This document shows, in pieces, positions 16,416 through 24,217 of a stretch of 64,000 nucleotides of DNA (the first letter of the stretch is position 1; each line of letters begins with the position of its first letter). Below the pieces are notes generated by a model. The model saw only the letters and a program-made list of their open reading frames with translations. It had not been told where the DNA came from and did no database searches. A program made the translations under genes and the position numbers. Source of the stretch: UBA2336 sp031395485 (GTDB lineage Bacteria; Bacteroidota; Bacteroidia; Cytophagales; Cyclobacteriaceae); NCBI GenBank assembly GCA_031395485.1, contig JANNUS010000010.1:186001-250000 (forward strand), written 5' to 3'.

Positions 16416-16963
16416 TGCTGAAAAGTATGCTTCGGCATAATTTTTTGCTTGTTAAGAATTATATCAGGGCCGCATTGATCACAGGATTCTTTGCGGTTTT
16501 TATTATTTATCTGCCAACGGATCAGAAAGAGAATAACGCTAATCCTGATCTGGTTTATAGTATTACACACGCCTCCGTTCTGACCGATATTTTACATCCT
16601 TCTACCATCGATGGAATTAATGAGATTCATGGAGTGAAGATTACTTTTGCCGATCCCGGTAAGGTCGCATACTATTTTGAGTATGAGGCAAATGCGCAGG
16701 ATACCCTTACTGTCATTGGCTCATTACCCTTTACTATTGATAATAATGTCTCTTCATTGACGTGTACATTGCTGGATAGCAAATCAAATCCGTTGGAAGT
16801 CAAAGAAACATTATCTGAACAAGTTCATGAAGCAACATCTTTCTTCTGGAATTCTAAAGCATCAGACTATACATTCTATGAGTGTATAAAAAGTCCGTTG
16901 AAGCATACCTTGCTGGTTAGCAAGACCTCATCCAGAATACTACACAAGGTCGAGTCTATTTGA
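16415..16963 (+). CDS. Hypothetical membrane-anchored protein
   Basis: A 182-residue protein whose ATG overlaps the stop codon of the DUF3127 gene by one base (TAATG), implying translational coupling. One hydrophobic helix at about 19-35 anchors it; the rest (from about 40) looks extracytoplasmic and beta-rich. No family is recognised. The final 8 bp overlap the convergent kinase gene. Confidence 0.65.
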   Translation: MLKSMLRHNFLLVKNYIRAALITGFFAVFIIYLPTDQKENNANPDLVYSITHASVLTDILHPSTIDGINEIHGVKITFADPGKVAYYFEYEANAQDTLTVIGSLPFTIDNNVSSLTCTLLDSKSNPLEVKETLSEQVHEATSFFWNSKASDYTFYECIKSPLKHTLLVSKTSSRILHKVESI

Positions 16964-18005
16964 TTGTATAGTGATATTCCACCTCTAAAAACGCTTCTAA
17001 TTTTTCAAGTAACGCAAGCTGATTTGCAGCCCGGTCAAAATTCTGCTCGGAGTGTGAAGTTTTATAGTATACGTCATTCGAAAGGTAATCCGTTAGAAAC
17101 CGAATGCCTTGCATATAAATCATCATCAATCCTGCGTGATGAATATGCGATAGCTCAGTTTTTGTAAACGCACTTCCGATTCCTGATTGATAACCCGTTA
17201 TGATGGCTCGGTAAGAATCTTTTCGCAACGTGATCGATTCGGGCGAATCACTTTCACCTGCATCCGAAACCATACTCCGTATCATATCACCGATATCGGA
17301 AAAAAAGTATCCTGGCATGGTGGTGTCAAGATCAATCGGGCAGATTGCCTGTTTGCTACTCGTATCAAATAGAATGTTGCTCAACTTACAATCGTGATGC
17401 ATCGTTCGGATTTTAAATTCCGGATTTTCAATCATAGTATTGTAAAAATCTACCAGCGATTTTCTTACCTCAACGTTCTCCAACAGACTTTCGCTTTTTT
17501 TTAATCTTAATGGTGTTCCTAACTTGATAGCTTCTTGTAATTGATTATACCGATTGTTCAAATCGTGAAACCCTTGAATTGTTGGGGTGATTTTTTTTGA
17601 ATCCAAATCCAACAACGACCGAACAAAAGCGCCATAACATTGAGCAGCACTAAAAATTACTTCGGCTGTAGCCGGAAGATTTTCGGTGTAGGAATTTTCA
17701 ATGAACTCAAAAGCTCGCCAGCATGAACCAGTATTATCTAGCCAAAGTCCGTGGCCTTCAATTGTTTTAATCATTACAGGAATTCTACTTCTAGTATTCT
17801 TATCCAGACTCCGGCTGATAAGGTGATAATTTTCAATAATACTTTCAGGATTCTTGAATACCGATGTATTTACCTGTTGAAGGATGATGGTTTTTTTAGC
17901 TGACGTTACCTTATACGTTTTATGAATATGACCTTCTGTTAAGGATTCAATTAAAATTGGATCATAACCAAAGCGATTAGCGGCTTGTATAACCGGACTT
18001 TCCAT
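16956..18005 (-). CDS. Aminoglycoside-phosphotransferase-fold kinase, N-acetylhexosamine 1-kinase-like
   Basis: A 349-residue cytoplasmic kinase of the APH/choline-kinase fold. Visible features are the nucleotide-loop region (EGHIHKTYKV) and Lys-containing strand (TIILQQVN), the catalytic loop HHDCKLSNILFD (D205, N210), and the metal-binding aspartate in PIDLDTTMPG (D225). This pattern fits the NahK/MdsC-like group, which phosphorylates N-acetylhexosamines at C1. It lies 14 bp downstream of a GH109-type gene on the same strand, a meaningful pairing because GH109 enzymes can release N-acetylgalactosamine. The fold is sure; the sugar substrate is inferred. Confidence 0.8.
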   Translation of the reverse strand: MESPVIQAANRFGYDPILIESLTEGHIHKTYKVTSAKKTIILQQVNTSVFKNPESIIENYHLISRSLDKNTRSRIPVMIKTIEGHGLWLDNTGSCWRAFEFIENSYTENLPATAEVIFSAAQCYGAFVRSLLDLDSKKITPTIQGFHDLNNRYNQLQEAIKLGTPLRLKKSESLLENVEVRKSLVDFYNTMIENPEFKIRTMHHDCKLSNILFDTSSKQAICPIDLDTTMPGYFFSDIGDMIRSMVSDAGESDSPESITLRKDSYRAIITGYQSGIGSAFTKTELSHIHHAGLMMIYMQGIRFLTDYLSNDVYYKTSHSEQNFDRAANQLALLEKLEAFLEVEYHYTIK

Positions 18006-18019
18006 TTGAATGTGCGTTG

Positions 18020-19369
18020 CTAATATGAATCGTCTATCGCGAACGTATTTTTACGATACATCCATTGTCCGCTGGTAAAATCAGGGAACTCCACTGTTTC
18101 ATTGCCCAGCTCAATGCTTCTTTCACTCAACGGTGTAATCGCGCTCCAGGCGGCTGCATCATAAACATCCATCGGAAGAGCGCTTTGATTTTTTATGGAT
18201 TCAATAAAGGCATGAACAACAAAGAAATCCATACCACCATGCCCCGCACCCGCAGTTTCTTTACTCCAGCGTTGCCATAACGGATGATCGTACTTGTCCA
18301 GATAGGATTTAGCTTCTTCCCACTGATGCGCTTTGGGACTTGTGCCTTCCAAGTAAATGGATTTATTCACGTCCATCCATATACCTTTTGTGCCTTGCAC
18401 CCGAAAGCCCAATGAATAAGGCCTTGGTAAATTAGTATCGTGCTGCAACAAAATTGTTTCACCATTGGCGCAACGGATCATCGTAGTTACTACATCGCCC
18501 AGTTTAAATTCTACCGCTGCATTGGGGTGATTTTCTCCACCTTTCTTTACCACATAATCATGCAAGCCTCGTGCTTTTGAAGAGAATGAACTGAGTGACA
18601 AAAAACGATTGCCTCGATTGATGTTGATCATTTCAGCGATAGGACCAATGCCATGTGTTGGATATAGATCACCATTGCGATAAACGGAATGATTGGTTCT
18701 CCAGGCTGCTTCCGAAAATCCTTTTTCACCAAACTCAACACCGCCACCGTACGGTTGTTTACCATCGTTGAATTTCACTTCGCGTAAATCGTGCTGGTAG
18801 CCTCCTTGCAAATGTATAAGTTCACCAAACATTCCTTGTCTTACCATGTTAAGGATAGCCATCACATCTCTCCGATAGCAGACGTTCTCCATCATCATCA
18901 CGTGGCCTTTGTAACGCTCGGCTGCTTTCACTACATCCCAATGTTCTTGCAGTGTAGTTCCAAGAATTACTTCAGTACCCACGTATTTAATACCAGCTTC
19001 CAAGGAACCAATGATCATCGTGCTGTGCCACTCCCAAGGCGTAGCAATGATGACGCCATCGAGATCTTTTAGTTCCAATAATTTTTTCCAGGCATTCACA
19101 TCGCCTTTAAAAATTTTAGGTGCTGGCTTTCCTGATTTCTTCACTTGCTCCATGGCCTCACCAAGCATTTGCTCGTTAATGTCGCAGATGGCTACCACTT
19201 CTGTGTCTGAGCGCATGAGTGCGAGCTCTAAATGGTTTTGACCGCGCAGGCCTACTCCGATAATTCCAATTCTTACCTTTTGTTTTTGCGCAAATAATTC
19301 GGAGACGGGTAAAATTGAAAACGCGGCTGCGGCTATGCCAGTGCTCTTTACAAAATTTCTTCTATTCAT
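18020..19369 (-). CDS. Secreted Gfo/Idh/MocA-fold protein, GH109-like (alpha-N-acetylgalactosaminidase type)
   Basis: A 449-residue protein with a twin-arginine signal (RRNFVKSTGIAAAAF, residues 3-17), so it is exported folded with its cofactor. A Rossmann NAD-binding motif GIIGVGLRGQNH lies at about 35-46. The segments TPWEWHSTM, CYRRDVMAILNMVRQGMFGE, GGYQHDLR, and YPTHGIGPIAEM are characteristic of GH109 enzymes, which cleave glycosides through an NAD-dependent oxidation-elimination route. Length is typical. The kinase gene follows after 14 bp, forming a likely two-gene operon. Activity on alpha-GalNAc is the family's known activity, not shown here. Confidence 0.85.
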   Translation of the reverse strand: MNRRNFVKSTGIAAAAFSILPVSELFAQKQKVRIGIIGVGLRGQNHLELALMRSDTEVVAICDINEQMLGEAMEQVKKSGKPAPKIFKGDVNAWKKLLELKDLDGVIIATPWEWHSTMIIGSLEAGIKYVGTEVILGTTLQEHWDVVKAAERYKGHVMMMENVCYRRDVMAILNMVRQGMFGELIHLQGGYQHDLREVKFNDGKQPYGGGVEFGEKGFSEAAWRTNHSVYRNGDLYPTHGIGPIAEMININRGNRFLSLSSFSSKARGLHDYVVKKGGENHPNAAVEFKLGDVVTTMIRCANGETILLQHDTNLPRPYSLGFRVQGTKGIWMDVNKSIYLEGTSPKAHQWEEAKSYLDKYDHPLWQRWSKETAGAGHGGMDFFVVHAFIESIKNQSALPMDVYDAAAWSAITPLSERSIELGNETVEFPDFTSGQWMYRKNTFAIDDSY

Positions 19370-19399
19370 GGGTGCATCAATTAGCGATTACAATTTAAA

Positions 19400-19429
19400 A
19401 GAAAAAGCCCGATCGTTTCGGATCGGGCT
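19400..19429 (-). terminator. Intrinsic terminator after nrdA
   Basis: Perfect 9-bp stem AGCCCGATC/GATCGGGCT (19406-19414 with 19421-19429), GTTTCG loop and a minus-strand TTTTTCTTTT tail. It lies about 55 bp past the nrdA stop and before the GH109-like gene. Confidence 0.9.
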
Positions 19430-19484
19430 TCTATTAAACAATTTTATTTACCTCCATCTCCTTTTGGAAAGGATCGGAGTGAGG

Positions 19485-21956
19485 TTAAGAACCGCAAGCC
19501 TCACACGCATCCGGATTGTCCAGTGAACACGCCATGTCGGCACGCTTCTGGTCATAATCGGCAGCCGTATATTGAATTGCTTGTTGTGTTTCAGTTGCAA
19601 CAACGGCTACTGCTGGTTGATACACGGCAACTGTTTCTGCAACGACTTCACTTACTACTTTCGTGTCAACCGCAACCGGCTGCATGGCGGTTTTATCCAA
19701 TGTGAACTGAATAGCATCAGCAGCCGCAGTTGAACGCAAGTAGTACATGCCGGTCTTCAAGCCTTTTTTCCACGCATAGAAGTGCATCGATGTTAGCTTA
19801 CCAAAATTTGGATCTTTCAAGTGGATGTTCAAACTCTGTGACTGACAGATATATGCACCACGCTCAGCCGACATATCAATGATCGCCTTCTGAGAAATTT
19901 CCCAAACAGTTTTATAGATGTCCTTGATGTTTTGAGGAATTTCAGGAATAGCCTGTACAGAACCATTTGTTGCGATCAACTTCTGACGCATGGTTTCAGT
20001 CCACAAGCCAAGCTCAATCAGGTCTTTCATCAAATGCTTGTTAGCAATGATGAATTCACCAGACAATGTTCTGCGGGTATAAATGTTTGATGTGTACGGC
20101 TCAAAACATTCGTTGTTGCCAAGAATTTGTGAAGTAGATGCGGTTGGCATCGGAGCAACTAACAGCGAGTTACGTACACCGTGCTTTTTCACCTCTTGCT
20201 TCAGTTGTTCCCAATTCCAGCGACCACTCTTCGGAGTAACACCCCACATATCAAACTGGAAAATTCCTTTTGATACCGGTGATCCTTTGAATGTTTCGTA
20301 GGGTCCGTTTTTCTGAGACAATTCCATCGATGACTCCATCGCACCGAAATAGATAGTCTCAAAAATATCTTCATTCAATCTGCGTGCTTCGTCTGAATCG
20401 AACGGCATGCGCAGCATGATGAATGTATCGGCTAATCCTTGTACCCCTAATCCAATCGGACGGTGACGCATGTTTGACGTACGCGCCTCCTCAACCGGAT
20501 AGTAGTTAACATCGATCACTTTGTTGAGGTTGCGGGTGATCACCTTTGTGATTTCATACAACTTCTGATGATCAAACTTACCATCTTCGCCAACAAACTT
20601 ATTCAACGCAATGGAAGCAAGGTTACAAACGGCTACTTCATCTTTCGAGGTGAATTCGATAATCTCTGTACACAGGTTGCTTGACTTGATTGTACCTAAA
20701 TTCTTTTGGTTCGATTTACGGTTAGCGGCATCCTTATAAAGGATATAGGGTGTTCCGGTTTCGATTTGTGATTCAAGAATCTCAAACCATAAATCCTGTG
20801 CTTTTATTTGTTTGCGGAACTTGCCTTCTTTTTCGTACTTCTCATATAGGCGTTCGAACTCTTCTCCCCATACATCCCCTAATCCAGGGCACTCATTCGG
20901 ACAAAAGAGTGACCACATTTCATTGTTCTCTACGCGTTGCATGAATAAATCCGGAATCCACATAGCGTAGAAAAGATCGCGCGCACGCATTTCTTCTTTA
21001 CCGTGATTTTTCTTTAGTGCAAGGAAATCAAATACATCGGCATGCCAGGGCTCCAGGTATACAGCAAAGCTTCCTTTGCGCTTGCCACCACCTTGATCAA
21101 CATAGCGTGCTGTCATGTCGAAATTGCGAAGCATGGGAACGATACCATTCGAAGTACCACCAGTTCCTTTAATGTACGAACCCTTTGCGCGAACATTGTG
21201 TATGCTAAGTCCAATACCTCCGGCTGATTGTGAAATTTTAGCGCATTGCTTTAGTGTATCGTAAATACCATCAATGCTATCATCCTGCATCGTTAATAAG
21301 AAGCAGGAAGAGAGTTGAGGCTTGGGAGTGCCGGCATTGAATAATGTAGGTGTTGCGTGTGTAAACCACTTTTCTGAAAGCAAGGTATACGTTTCAATCG
21401 CAGCTGCGATGTCTTCACCGTGTATACCAACAGCTACTCGCATGAGTAAGTGCTGTGGGCGTTCTACCACTTTACCATCCACCTTCATCAGGTATGAGCG
21501 CTCTAAGGTTCGGAAGCCAAAGAAATCGTAACTGAAATCTCGATCGTATATGATCGCCTCATCCAATTCGGCCGCATGATCTCTGATCACTTTCCATGTT
21601 TCTTTGGAAATGAGCGGAGCATTTTGGCCTGTCTTGGAATCGACATAGGTATACAATCGTTTCATGGTGTTGGAAAACGACTTGCTCGTAACCTTGTGCA
21701 GGTTAGAAACCGCAATACGAGCAGCTAGCTTAGCGTAATCAGGGTGTTTCGTAGTTAACGTAGCGGCAATTTCCGCAGCCAGGTTATCCAGTTCAATCGT
21801 GGTTACACCATCGTACAGACCATTAATCACCTTCATTGCGACTTCTACCGGGCTGACAAATTTGAGATCTAAGCCATAGCAGAGTTTTTCAACGCGTGCA
21901 GTGATTTTGTCAAACTTTACGGACTCTCGGTGTCCGTCTCTTTTAAGAACAAGCAT
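19485..21956 (-). CDS. nrdA: Class I ribonucleotide reductase, large (alpha) subunit
   Basis: An 823-residue catalytic subunit that reduces ribonucleoside diphosphates to deoxyribonucleotides. An ATP-cone allosteric domain occupies about residues 1-90. Active-site cysteines and partners are visible in QLSSCFLLT and SNLCTEIIE, and the tyrosine pair region appears in LVAPMPTASTSQ. The C-terminus ends DACEACGS, carrying the redox-shuttling Cys pair. The stretch of about 60 residues before the tail is low-complexity (Val/Ala/Gln/Thr), a flexible swing arm. It lies 57 bp after nrdB, so the operon order is nrdB then nrdA, and a strong terminator follows. Confidence 0.97.
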   Translation of the reverse strand: MLVLKRDGHRESVKFDKITARVEKLCYGLDLKFVSPVEVAMKVINGLYDGVTTIELDNLAAEIAATLTTKHPDYAKLAARIAVSNLHKVTSKSFSNTMKRLYTYVDSKTGQNAPLISKETWKVIRDHAAELDEAIIYDRDFSYDFFGFRTLERSYLMKVDGKVVERPQHLLMRVAVGIHGEDIAAAIETYTLLSEKWFTHATPTLFNAGTPKPQLSSCFLLTMQDDSIDGIYDTLKQCAKISQSAGGIGLSIHNVRAKGSYIKGTGGTSNGIVPMLRNFDMTARYVDQGGGKRKGSFAVYLEPWHADVFDFLALKKNHGKEEMRARDLFYAMWIPDLFMQRVENNEMWSLFCPNECPGLGDVWGEEFERLYEKYEKEGKFRKQIKAQDLWFEILESQIETGTPYILYKDAANRKSNQKNLGTIKSSNLCTEIIEFTSKDEVAVCNLASIALNKFVGEDGKFDHQKLYEITKVITRNLNKVIDVNYYPVEEARTSNMRHRPIGLGVQGLADTFIMLRMPFDSDEARRLNEDIFETIYFGAMESSMELSQKNGPYETFKGSPVSKGIFQFDMWGVTPKSGRWNWEQLKQEVKKHGVRNSLLVAPMPTASTSQILGNNECFEPYTSNIYTRRTLSGEFIIANKHLMKDLIELGLWTETMRQKLIATNGSVQAIPEIPQNIKDIYKTVWEISQKAIIDMSAERGAYICQSQSLNIHLKDPNFGKLTSMHFYAWKKGLKTGMYYLRSTAAADAIQFTLDKTAMQPVAVDTKVVSEVVAETVAVYQPAVAVVATETQQAIQYTAADYDQKRADMACSLDNPDACEACGS

Positions 21957-22013
21957 TAATATTGGGTTGTTTTTTAAAGTTTAAAAAATGGTGAAAAAGT
22001 GTGTTGAAGTTAT

Positions 22014-23003
22014 TTAAAAATCTTCATTCAATGAAAACTTTGGAGTAGAATCTTTTTCGCTGCTGTTTAAAACACCAGCCTTCTGGTATTCGGCCACACG
22101 CTTCTCAAAGAAATTCGTTTTACCGCGTAGTGAAATCATATCCATGAAGTCGAACGGATTGGTTGCTCCATAGATTTTTTTGCCAATGAGTTCATTTAGC
22201 AGGCGGTCGGCTACAAACTCTATATACTGTCTCATCAGTTCCGCATTCATACCAATCAGATTCACGGGAAGTGCATCCGTCACAAACTCCTTCTCAATTT
22301 CTACTGCGTCTCTAATCACACCAATGACGGTTTCTTCGGGAAGTTTGTTGATGACGTGTCGGGTATATAAATGGCAGGCAAAATCGCAATGCAAGCCTTC
22401 ATCCCTGGAAATCAATTCGTTAGAAAAGGTTAATCCCGGCATCAGCCCGCGCTTTTTCAACCAGAAGATGGAGCAGAATGAACCGGAGAAGAAAATCCCT
22501 TCAACAGCAGCAAACGCGATTAGTCTTTCTGCGAAAGTTCCCTTATCGATCCAACGCAAAGCCCACTCTGCTTTCCTTTTTACACAATCCATGGTTTCAA
22601 TCGCGTGGAAGAGCAGGTCTTTCTCTTTCGGGTCTTGAACATAGGTATCTATTAATAAAGAGTAGGTCTCAGAGTGAATGTTTTCAATGGTAATCTGAAA
22701 ACCATAAAAGAACTTGGCTTCCGTGTACTGTACTTCGGATATAAAGTGCTCGGCCAGATTTTCATTCACGATACCATCACTTGCTGCAAAGAAGGCAAGC
22801 ACGTGCTTGATAAAGTGACGTTCGCCATCATTCAAGGCTTCCCAGTCTTTTTGATCTTGGCTTAAATCAATCTCCTCAGCTGTCCAGAAGCTGGCTTCTG
22901 CTTGTTTATAGAATTTCCAGATTTCGTGTTGTCGGATCGGAAAAAGAACAAATCGATCCTTGTTCTCCTTTAAAATAGGCTCTTCCAGTAGAGTATTACT
23001 CAT
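22014..23003 (-). CDS. nrdB: Class I ribonucleotide reductase, small (beta) subunit
   Basis: A 329-residue ferritin-like subunit that houses the di-iron/tyrosyl radical cofactor. The motif ENIHSETYSLLIDTY supplies metal ligands E107 and H110 and the probable radical tyrosine Y114. This arrangement resembles eukaryotic R2 more than E. coli NrdB. Other ligands are in ISEVQYTEAKFF and SRDEGLHCDFA. The C-terminal KFSLNEDF tail is the docking peptide for NrdA. It is the first gene of the nrdBA operon; a 428-bp gap lies upstream. Confidence 0.97.
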   Translation of the reverse strand: MSNTLLEEPILKENKDRFVLFPIRQHEIWKFYKQAEASFWTAEEIDLSQDQKDWEALNDGERHFIKHVLAFFAASDGIVNENLAEHFISEVQYTEAKFFYGFQITIENIHSETYSLLIDTYVQDPKEKDLLFHAIETMDCVKRKAEWALRWIDKGTFAERLIAFAAVEGIFFSGSFCSIFWLKKRGLMPGLTFSNELISRDEGLHCDFACHLYTRHVINKLPEETVIGVIRDAVEIEKEFVTDALPVNLIGMNAELMRQYIEFVADRLLNELIGKKIYGATNPFDFMDMISLRGKTNFFEKRVAEYQKAGVLNSSEKDSTPKFSLNEDF

Positions 23004-23402
23004 TGGTGCGGGTTTTAGGGTTGTTTTGGTTATAAAAAAGAACTTCCTGGCTATTGAAACCGGAAAGCCCAGCTTAAAAAACGTATTAAATTGTACTTAG
23101 AAGTCGGAACAAGATTCTGCAATCGTTCAGCCTGCCTAAGCCTACAAAGATTCGAAAATCATGCATACAAACAAAGACGATATTTTGGCATAAAGTTGCG
23201 TTTCTACGTCAGATTTGCAGTTTTTAATAAGAGATAAGTAGTTGTGTGAGAGCGTATTAATTTCCCTTTTTAACGCATGACTTTCAGTTAAATACTTCTT
23301 ATAAAATAAATAAAAAATATTTTTGAGCAGGGATTAAGAGCTCAATTTGTGGGTTCAGCTTAAAATTCTAAATCTCAAGTTCTGATTTTTGAATTCTTTT
23401 TC
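23004..23402. other. Divergent intergenic region between nrdB and rplU
   Basis: This AT-rich gap of about 400 bp has no ORF with coding character and no recognisable RNA gene. It must contain the nrdB promoter; I found no exact TAnnTTTG match in the nrdB direction, only a near match (AATCTTTG, minus strand, near 23145-23155). I saw no convincing NrdR box. The right end carries the rplU promoter. Confidence 0.5.
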
Positions 23403-23410
23403 TACCTTTG
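23403..23410 (+). promoter_or_regulatory. rplU -7 promoter box (TACCTTTG)
   Basis: Exact TAnnTTTG match 21 bp before the rplU ATG at 23432, inside the longer string TACCTTTGCAGTCC. The identical 14-mer precedes rplS on the other strand (47178-47191), which supports a shared ribosomal-protein promoter. Confidence 0.7.
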
Positions 23411-23431
23411 CAGTCCAATTTTTGGAAAACT

Positions 23432-23743
23432 ATGTATGCAATTGTAAACATTGCTGGACAACAGTTCAAAGTGGCTAAAGATCAATATATCTATGCCCCA
23501 AAGTTAGATGGAGAGGCTGGCGCAGTCGTAAATTTTGACCAGGTTCTTTTGATTGACAATGGTGGTAAAGTAGCTATTGGCGCCCCTACTGTTAAAGGCG
23601 CGAAGGTATCTGGGAAGATACTCGAGCATGTTAAAGGTAACAAGGTGATTATCTTTAAAAAGAAAAGAAGAAAAGGCTATGCTGTGAAAAACGGCCATCG
23701 CCAGCAGTACACCAAACTGCTCATTGAAAACATTTTAGGATAA
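23432..23743 (+). CDS. rplU: 50S ribosomal protein L21
   Basis: A 103-residue large-subunit protein. The native start is ATG at 23432, giving MYAIVNIAGQQFKVAKDQYI; an in-frame TTG 24 bp upstream lies within the promoter and is rejected. The family core (KVAKDQ...V..D.VLLI, GAPTVKGAKV, KRRKGYAVKNGHRQQYTKLLIENI) is intact and the length is normal. It forms an operon with rpmA, 16 bp downstream. Confidence 0.97.
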   Translation: MYAIVNIAGQQFKVAKDQYIYAPKLDGEAGAVVNFDQVLLIDNGGKVAIGAPTVKGAKVSGKILEHVKGNKVIIFKKKRRKGYAVKNGHRQQYTKLLIENILG

Positions 23744-23759
23744 TAAATAGCTTTCTCTC

Positions 23760-24026
23760 ATGGCACACAAAAAAGGTGAAGGTAAAGTAAAGAACGGCCG
23801 CGAATCGGAAAGCAAACGATTAGGCGTTAAGATATACGGAGGTCAGAAAGTGATTGCTGGTAATATCATTGTTAGGCAGCGTGGTACAAAACACCATCCC
23901 GGTAAAAATGTAGGCATTGGTAAAGACCATACCCTTTTTGCATTAACGAATGGTGTTGTTGTCTTTAAAAAAGGAAGAGAGAATAAGTCGCTTGTATCGG
24001 TACAGCCAGTTCTTGTAGAGGCATAG
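23760..24026 (+). CDS. rpmA: 50S ribosomal protein L27
   Basis: An 88-residue protein near the peptidyl transferase centre. It begins MAHKKGEGKVKNGRES with no N-terminal extension of the Firmicutes type needing protease removal. The core IYGGQKVIAGNIIVRQRGTK and GKDHTLFAL is standard. It lies 16 bp after rplU and is followed by a strong terminator. Confidence 0.98.
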   Translation: MAHKKGEGKVKNGRESESKRLGVKIYGGQKVIAGNIIVRQRGTKHHPGKNVGIGKDHTLFALTNGVVVFKKGRENKSLVSVQPVLVEA

Positions 24027-24048
24027 AAGTCTTTCCTATATAATATTG

Positions 24049-24079
24049 AGCCCCTCGAGTAACTCGGGGGGCTTTTTTA
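24049..24079 (+). terminator. Intrinsic terminator of rplU-rpmA
   Basis: Stem of AGCCCCTCGAG with CTCGGGGGGCT (one G-T wobble) and tail TTTTTTAT. The sequence is almost identical to the rplS terminator at 46755-46783, including the tail. Confidence 0.92.
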
Positions 24080-24217
24080 TTGCCCGTATGGTTCTCTCCC
24101 CCAAATATTCATTGGTGTTGCAGTATACAGGAGAATAAAATTACGAAATAACGTAAAGTGGGTTATGTTTATGTGATGTTTTTTACCTAAAATTGATCCT
24201 TAAACAAAAACTAATCT

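Noticed and set aside
22180..22638. 152-codon plus-strand frame opposite nrdB
   Set aside because: It is an antisense shadow of the well-conserved nrdB coding sequence, with no initiation signal or family match.
23408..23431. N-terminal extension of L21 from TTG at 23408
   Set aside because: It lies within the -7 box, so it would not be transcribed, and L21 begins MYAIV in the family.
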